Shown: one piece after another, positions 61,368 through 64,000 of the stretch
Layout of the letters: each line of letters starts with the position of its first letter
Position numbering within the stretch: the first letter of the stretch is position 1
Source of the DNA: Glycocaulis sp051859565
Lineage (GTDB): Bacteria > Pseudomonadota > Alphaproteobacteria > Caulobacterales > Maricaulaceae
Direction of reading: 5' to 3'
Length of the DNA: 64,000 nt
Assembly: GCF_051859565.1 (NCBI RefSeq)
Contig: NZ_JBHYFK010000002.1
Coordinates: forward strand, 1-64,000
The notes under the pieces: generated by a model
Seen by the model: the letters and a program-made list of their open reading frames with translations, nothing else
Databases searched by the model: none
What the model was told of the DNA's origin: nothing
Made by a program: the position numbers and the translations under genes

Positions 61368-62572
61368 TGCAACTTGATGATGCGCGCGCGCTGGACCGGA
61401 ATGACCCGTTTGCCGATACGGCCAGGCTGTTCGATCTGCCGCAGGGCGTGATCTATCTCGATGGCAATTCGCTGGGCCCGCCCCCGCGCCCTGCGCTCGA
61501 CACGCTGACAAAAGCGGCGCAAGCAGAGTGGGGCCATGACCTCATCGCCTCGTGGAACAGCGCTGACTGGATGGGGCTGCCGCTTCGCACCGGCGCACGC
61601 ATTGCCCGCCTGATTGGCGTTGACGAGGCGAGCGTGATCGCGGGCGACTCTGTCTCGGTGAACCTCTTCAAGCTGGCCGCCGGTCTCGTCATGGGCGGAG
61701 CGCGCGGCGTGGCGGTGGAGCGCGGCGATTTCCCGACCGATGGCTATGTGATGGAGGGGCTGGCACGCCTGTCGGGTACACCCTTCACCCTTATAGAGCC
61801 GGGCGCAGGCGTTGCGGGCCTGCCTGATGGCGTGGATGTGCTGGTGCGCAGCGCGGTCCACTACAAGACGGCCGCCAAGGTAGATATCGCGGCAGAGGAA
61901 CGTGAGGCCGCCCGGCTGGGCAAGATCATTATCTGGGATCTGTCGCATGCAGCGGGGCTCGTGGGTCTGCAGCTGGAGCGCGATGGCGCCAAATACGCGG
62001 TGGGCTGCGGCTATAAATATCTCAATGGGGGGCCAGGCGCGCCCGCCTTCGTCTACTGCCACCGCGATGTGGTAGAGGGCTTCGCCCAGCCGCTATCGGG
62101 CTGGATGGGCCACGCCACACCCTTTGCCTTCAAGGATGGCTACAAGCCCGCCACAGGCGTTTCGCGCTTTGGTGCCGGCACACCCGCCATCCTCTCCATG
62201 AGCGCGCTCCACGGGGCGCTGAGCGCCTTTGAGGGCGTGGACATGGCGCAGGTGGAGGCCAAGGCCCGCGCGCTGGGCGACACCTTCCTGGCCGCTATTG
62301 CGCCGCTCGGCCTTGAGACGATCTCGCCGCCTTCGCCGCAGCGCGCAGGCCATGTCAGCCTCGTCCATGAGGACGGCTATGCCATCGTGCAGGCGATGAT
62401 TGCCGAAGGCGTCATCGGGGACTTCCGGGAGCCGGACGTGATGCGCTTCGGCTTCGCGCCGCTCTACCTCACGCACGCGCAGGTCTTCCGCGCCGGGCAG
62501 ATCATGGTGGATATCGTCCAGTCAGGACGCTTTTGCGAGCCGCGCTTTGCCAAGCGCAATGCGGTGACATGA
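61367..62572 (+). CDS. kynU: Kynureninase
   Basis: This 401-residue PLP enzyme cleaves kynurenine to anthranilate and alanine. VIYLDGNSLGPPPRP opens the fold, and VIAGDSVSVNLFKLAAGLV, IIWDLSHAAGLVGLQLERD and the PLP-lysine motif VGCGYKYLNGGPGAPAF are all clear, along with GVIGDFREPDVMRFGFAPLY near the C-terminus. It is translationally coupled to kynB. Confidence 0.96.
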   Translation: MQLDDARALDRNDPFADTARLFDLPQGVIYLDGNSLGPPPRPALDTLTKAAQAEWGHDLIASWNSADWMGLPLRTGARIARLIGVDEASVIAGDSVSVNLFKLAAGLVMGGARGVAVERGDFPTDGYVMEGLARLSGTPFTLIEPGAGVAGLPDGVDVLVRSAVHYKTAAKVDIAAEEREAARLGKIIIWDLSHAAGLVGLQLERDGAKYAVGCGYKYLNGGPGAPAFVYCHRDVVEGFAQPLSGWMGHATPFAFKDGYKPATGVSRFGAGTPAILSMSALHGALSAFEGVDMAQVEAKARALGDTFLAAIAPLGLETISPPSPQRAGHVSLVHEDGYAIVQAMIAEGVIGDFREPDVMRFGFAPLYLTHAQVFRAGQIMVDIVQSGRFCEPRFAKRNAVT

Positions 62573-62654
62573 GGCGGACCGGCATGGCTCAGCCCTTGCC
62601 AAGCGTGTGCCTTTCAATGGAAGCTTGCGGCAGGCATGGACGCGTAAGGGGGCA

Positions 62655-63737
62655 ATGATGGCGTGGATTATCCGGCTTGTGGCGGTTCTGTTCGGCCTGT
62701 TCGGGCTAGCCATATTGCTGCTGTTCGGGCCGGGCGCGCTCGATGCACGCTATTTCAATCCGACACCACCTGACCCAGCGCTGGAGGCGCTGTTTGCCAA
62801 TCCGGTGGAGCCGGTGCTGACCGAAGAGGGGCTGCAGGGCGCCGAAGACCTCGAACCGGGCCCGGACGGGCGGCTCTATACCGGGCTTGCCGATGGCCGC
62901 ATCATGGCGCGCTCAGCTGAAGGGGGCTGGGAGGAAGTGGCCCATACGGGCGGGCGCCCGCTGGGCCTCGCCTTCTCACCTGATGGTGTGCTGCACGTGG
63001 CCGATGCGCTCGCTGGCCTGATCCGGCTGGATGACGGCGAATGGACGGTGGTCGATGAGCCGGGCGAGTTTCCGGCGCTGGTCTTCACTGATGACCTGAC
63101 CATTCTCGAAGACGGCACCATCATCCTCACCGATGCGTCGGGGCGATATGGCTACGGCGAGTATATGGAGAGCTTCTGGGAAGGTGAGCAGACGGCGCGG
63201 ATACTCGCCTATACGCCGGACGGCACGCGGCGCGTGCTTGCCGATGATCTCGCCTTTGCCAATGGTGTCGCCCATGATCCGGAATCGGGTGATGTCTTCA
63301 TCAACGAAACTTGGGCACGTCAGGTCCATGTGCTTGATCCTGTCACCGGCAATCTGCGCATCCTGATCGATGGCCTGCCCGGCTATCCCGACAATATTCA
63401 CTGGGACCCGGAGGAGAATCTCCTGTGGATCGCCATGCCGTCACGGCATAGCGAGCTGATGGAGTTCTTCCATCCGCGCCCGCTGCTCAAGCGTCTCATG
63501 CGCCGCTTTGCCGATGTGTTTGGCGAACCGGAACTGCCCGCCCGCCCGGTCATGGGGCTGGCGGTCAATCGCCTAGGAGAGCCGGTGCGCGTGCTCTACG
63601 GGCCGACGCGCGAGGGCGAGCTGGGGGCGACCACGGTCGTGCCCTGGCAGGGCCAGATATGGACGGGCGGCCTTGACCGGCCCACGGTTGACGCTTTCCC
63701 CGTGCCGCCCCGCCTGGATGAGACACCAGCTGAATGA
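62655..63737 (+). CDS. SMP-30/strictosidine-synthase-like beta-propeller membrane-anchored protein
   Basis: This 360-residue protein has an N-terminal membrane segment (MMAWIIRLVAVLFGLFGLAI, LLLFG) and then a beta-propeller. Propeller motifs are EDLEPGPDGRLYTGLADGRI, GRPLGLAFSPDGVLHVADAL, ILTDASGRYGYGEYM, FANGVAHDPESGDVFINETW, and YPDNIHWDPEENLLWIA. These match the strictosidine synthase/SMP-30 gluconolactonase superfamily. The propeller should face the periplasm; the substrate is unknown. AAGGGGG lies just before ATG ATG. Its stop overlaps the last SDR gene by 4 bp. Confidence 0.87.
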   Translation: MMAWIIRLVAVLFGLFGLAILLLFGPGALDARYFNPTPPDPALEALFANPVEPVLTEEGLQGAEDLEPGPDGRLYTGLADGRIMARSAEGGWEEVAHTGGRPLGLAFSPDGVLHVADALAGLIRLDDGEWTVVDEPGEFPALVFTDDLTILEDGTIILTDASGRYGYGEYMESFWEGEQTARILAYTPDGTRRVLADDLAFANGVAHDPESGDVFINETWARQVHVLDPVTGNLRILIDGLPGYPDNIHWDPEENLLWIAMPSRHSELMEFFHPRPLLKRLMRRFADVFGEPELPARPVMGLAVNRLGEPVRVLYGPTREGELGATTVVPWQGQIWTGGLDRPTVDAFPVPPRLDETPAE

Positions 63738-64000
63738 CGCGCATCCTCATCACCGGCGGATCGAGCGGGATCGGGCTGGCGCTTACCCGGCGCGCGCTGG
63801 CGCGCGGCTGGCAGGTATCGTGGATCAGCCTTGATCCGGCGGAGATCAATGCCGCGCAAGAGGCGTTGAAGCGCGATTATCCTGATGCGGAGATCGATGC
63901 GCTGTGCGCGGACCTGACCGAAGCCGATGCTATCGACCGGACCGTCAAATGGGTGAAGAAGACAGAAGCGCCGGACATTCTGGTCAATAATGCCGGGATT
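63734..64000 (+). CDS. SDR family oxidoreductase, N-terminal part (cut by window edge)
   Basis: Eighty-nine codons are visible: MTRILITGGSSGIGLALTRR (TGxxxGxG cofactor motif) through APDILVNNAGI (NNAG). This is a classical SDR. It overlaps the SMP-30-like stop by 4 bp (ATGA), so the two genes probably form an operon. Active-site residues lie outside the window. Confidence 0.88.
   Translation, partial: MTRILITGGSSGIGLALTRRALARGWQVSWISLDPAEINAAQEALKRDYPDAEIDALCADLTEADAIDRTVKWVKKTEAPDILVNNAGI

Overview
The window looks like a chromosomal segment of a GC-rich alphaproteobacterium, most likely from the stalked/marine Maricaulales-Hyphomonadales group. I infer this from alphaproteobacterial marker families (GapR, TrcR/DUF1013, Usg, DUF1465, DUF1192, two DUF465 proteins), an archaeal-type valyl-tRNA synthetase, and many exported peptidases and lipoproteins. 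It is mostly core genome. There is no CRISPR array, no tRNA or rRNA gene, and no intact transposase.

Layout. 1-10.8 kb: NAD synthetase (cut by the edge), accA, an operon of a 46-residue membrane protein, a TPR-like exported protein and xerD, then aroK-aroB and a CNNM/CorC-type transporter, gapR with a basic partner gene, a lipoprotein hydrolase, TPR proteins and usg. 10.9-24 kb: an epimerase, a degenerate ThiE-like gene head-to-head with a YggS-type PLP protein, a TPP riboswitch controlling a PH-domain membrane protein plus thiC, an ankyrin lipoprotein, M19 and M20 peptidases, thiD, serC and hslV. 24-42.9 kb: valS, a giant 8-PAS histidine kinase, a fused dipeptide-ABC ATPase containing an assembly gap, M16 and S9 peptidases, an FKBP isomerase, argE, and a glycolytic run gap-pgk-fba. 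43-57.6 kb: thiE, a Sel1-repeat protein, a GH108 lysozyme, efp, suhB, a MotA/MotB-like stator pair, rpmE, trcR, an SDR, a GFA protein and ubiX. 57.6-64 kb: a frameshifted S9 peptidase, SDRs, kynB-kynU and an SMP-30-like protein.

Themes. The exported M16, M19, M20 and S9 peptidases, a dipeptide-type ATPase and ArgE suggest life on proteins and peptides. Thiamine genes are scattered (thiC, thiD, thiE and a ThiE-like paralogue), and only the thiC transcript carries a visible TPP riboswitch. GapR, TrcR and XerD tie the region to chromosome and cell-cycle biology.

Most interesting: a 266-bp element at 53251-53516 has imperfect terminal inverted repeats and a TA duplication. It sits exactly in the overlapping stop codons of two convergent genes and folds into an elaborate multi-branched structure. 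It looks like an IS630/mariner-type MITE or a structured RNA. Several other palindromic intergenic repeat families are present. A run of ten Ns, an implausible C9G10 run and a single-base frameshift show that this is draft-quality sequence in places.
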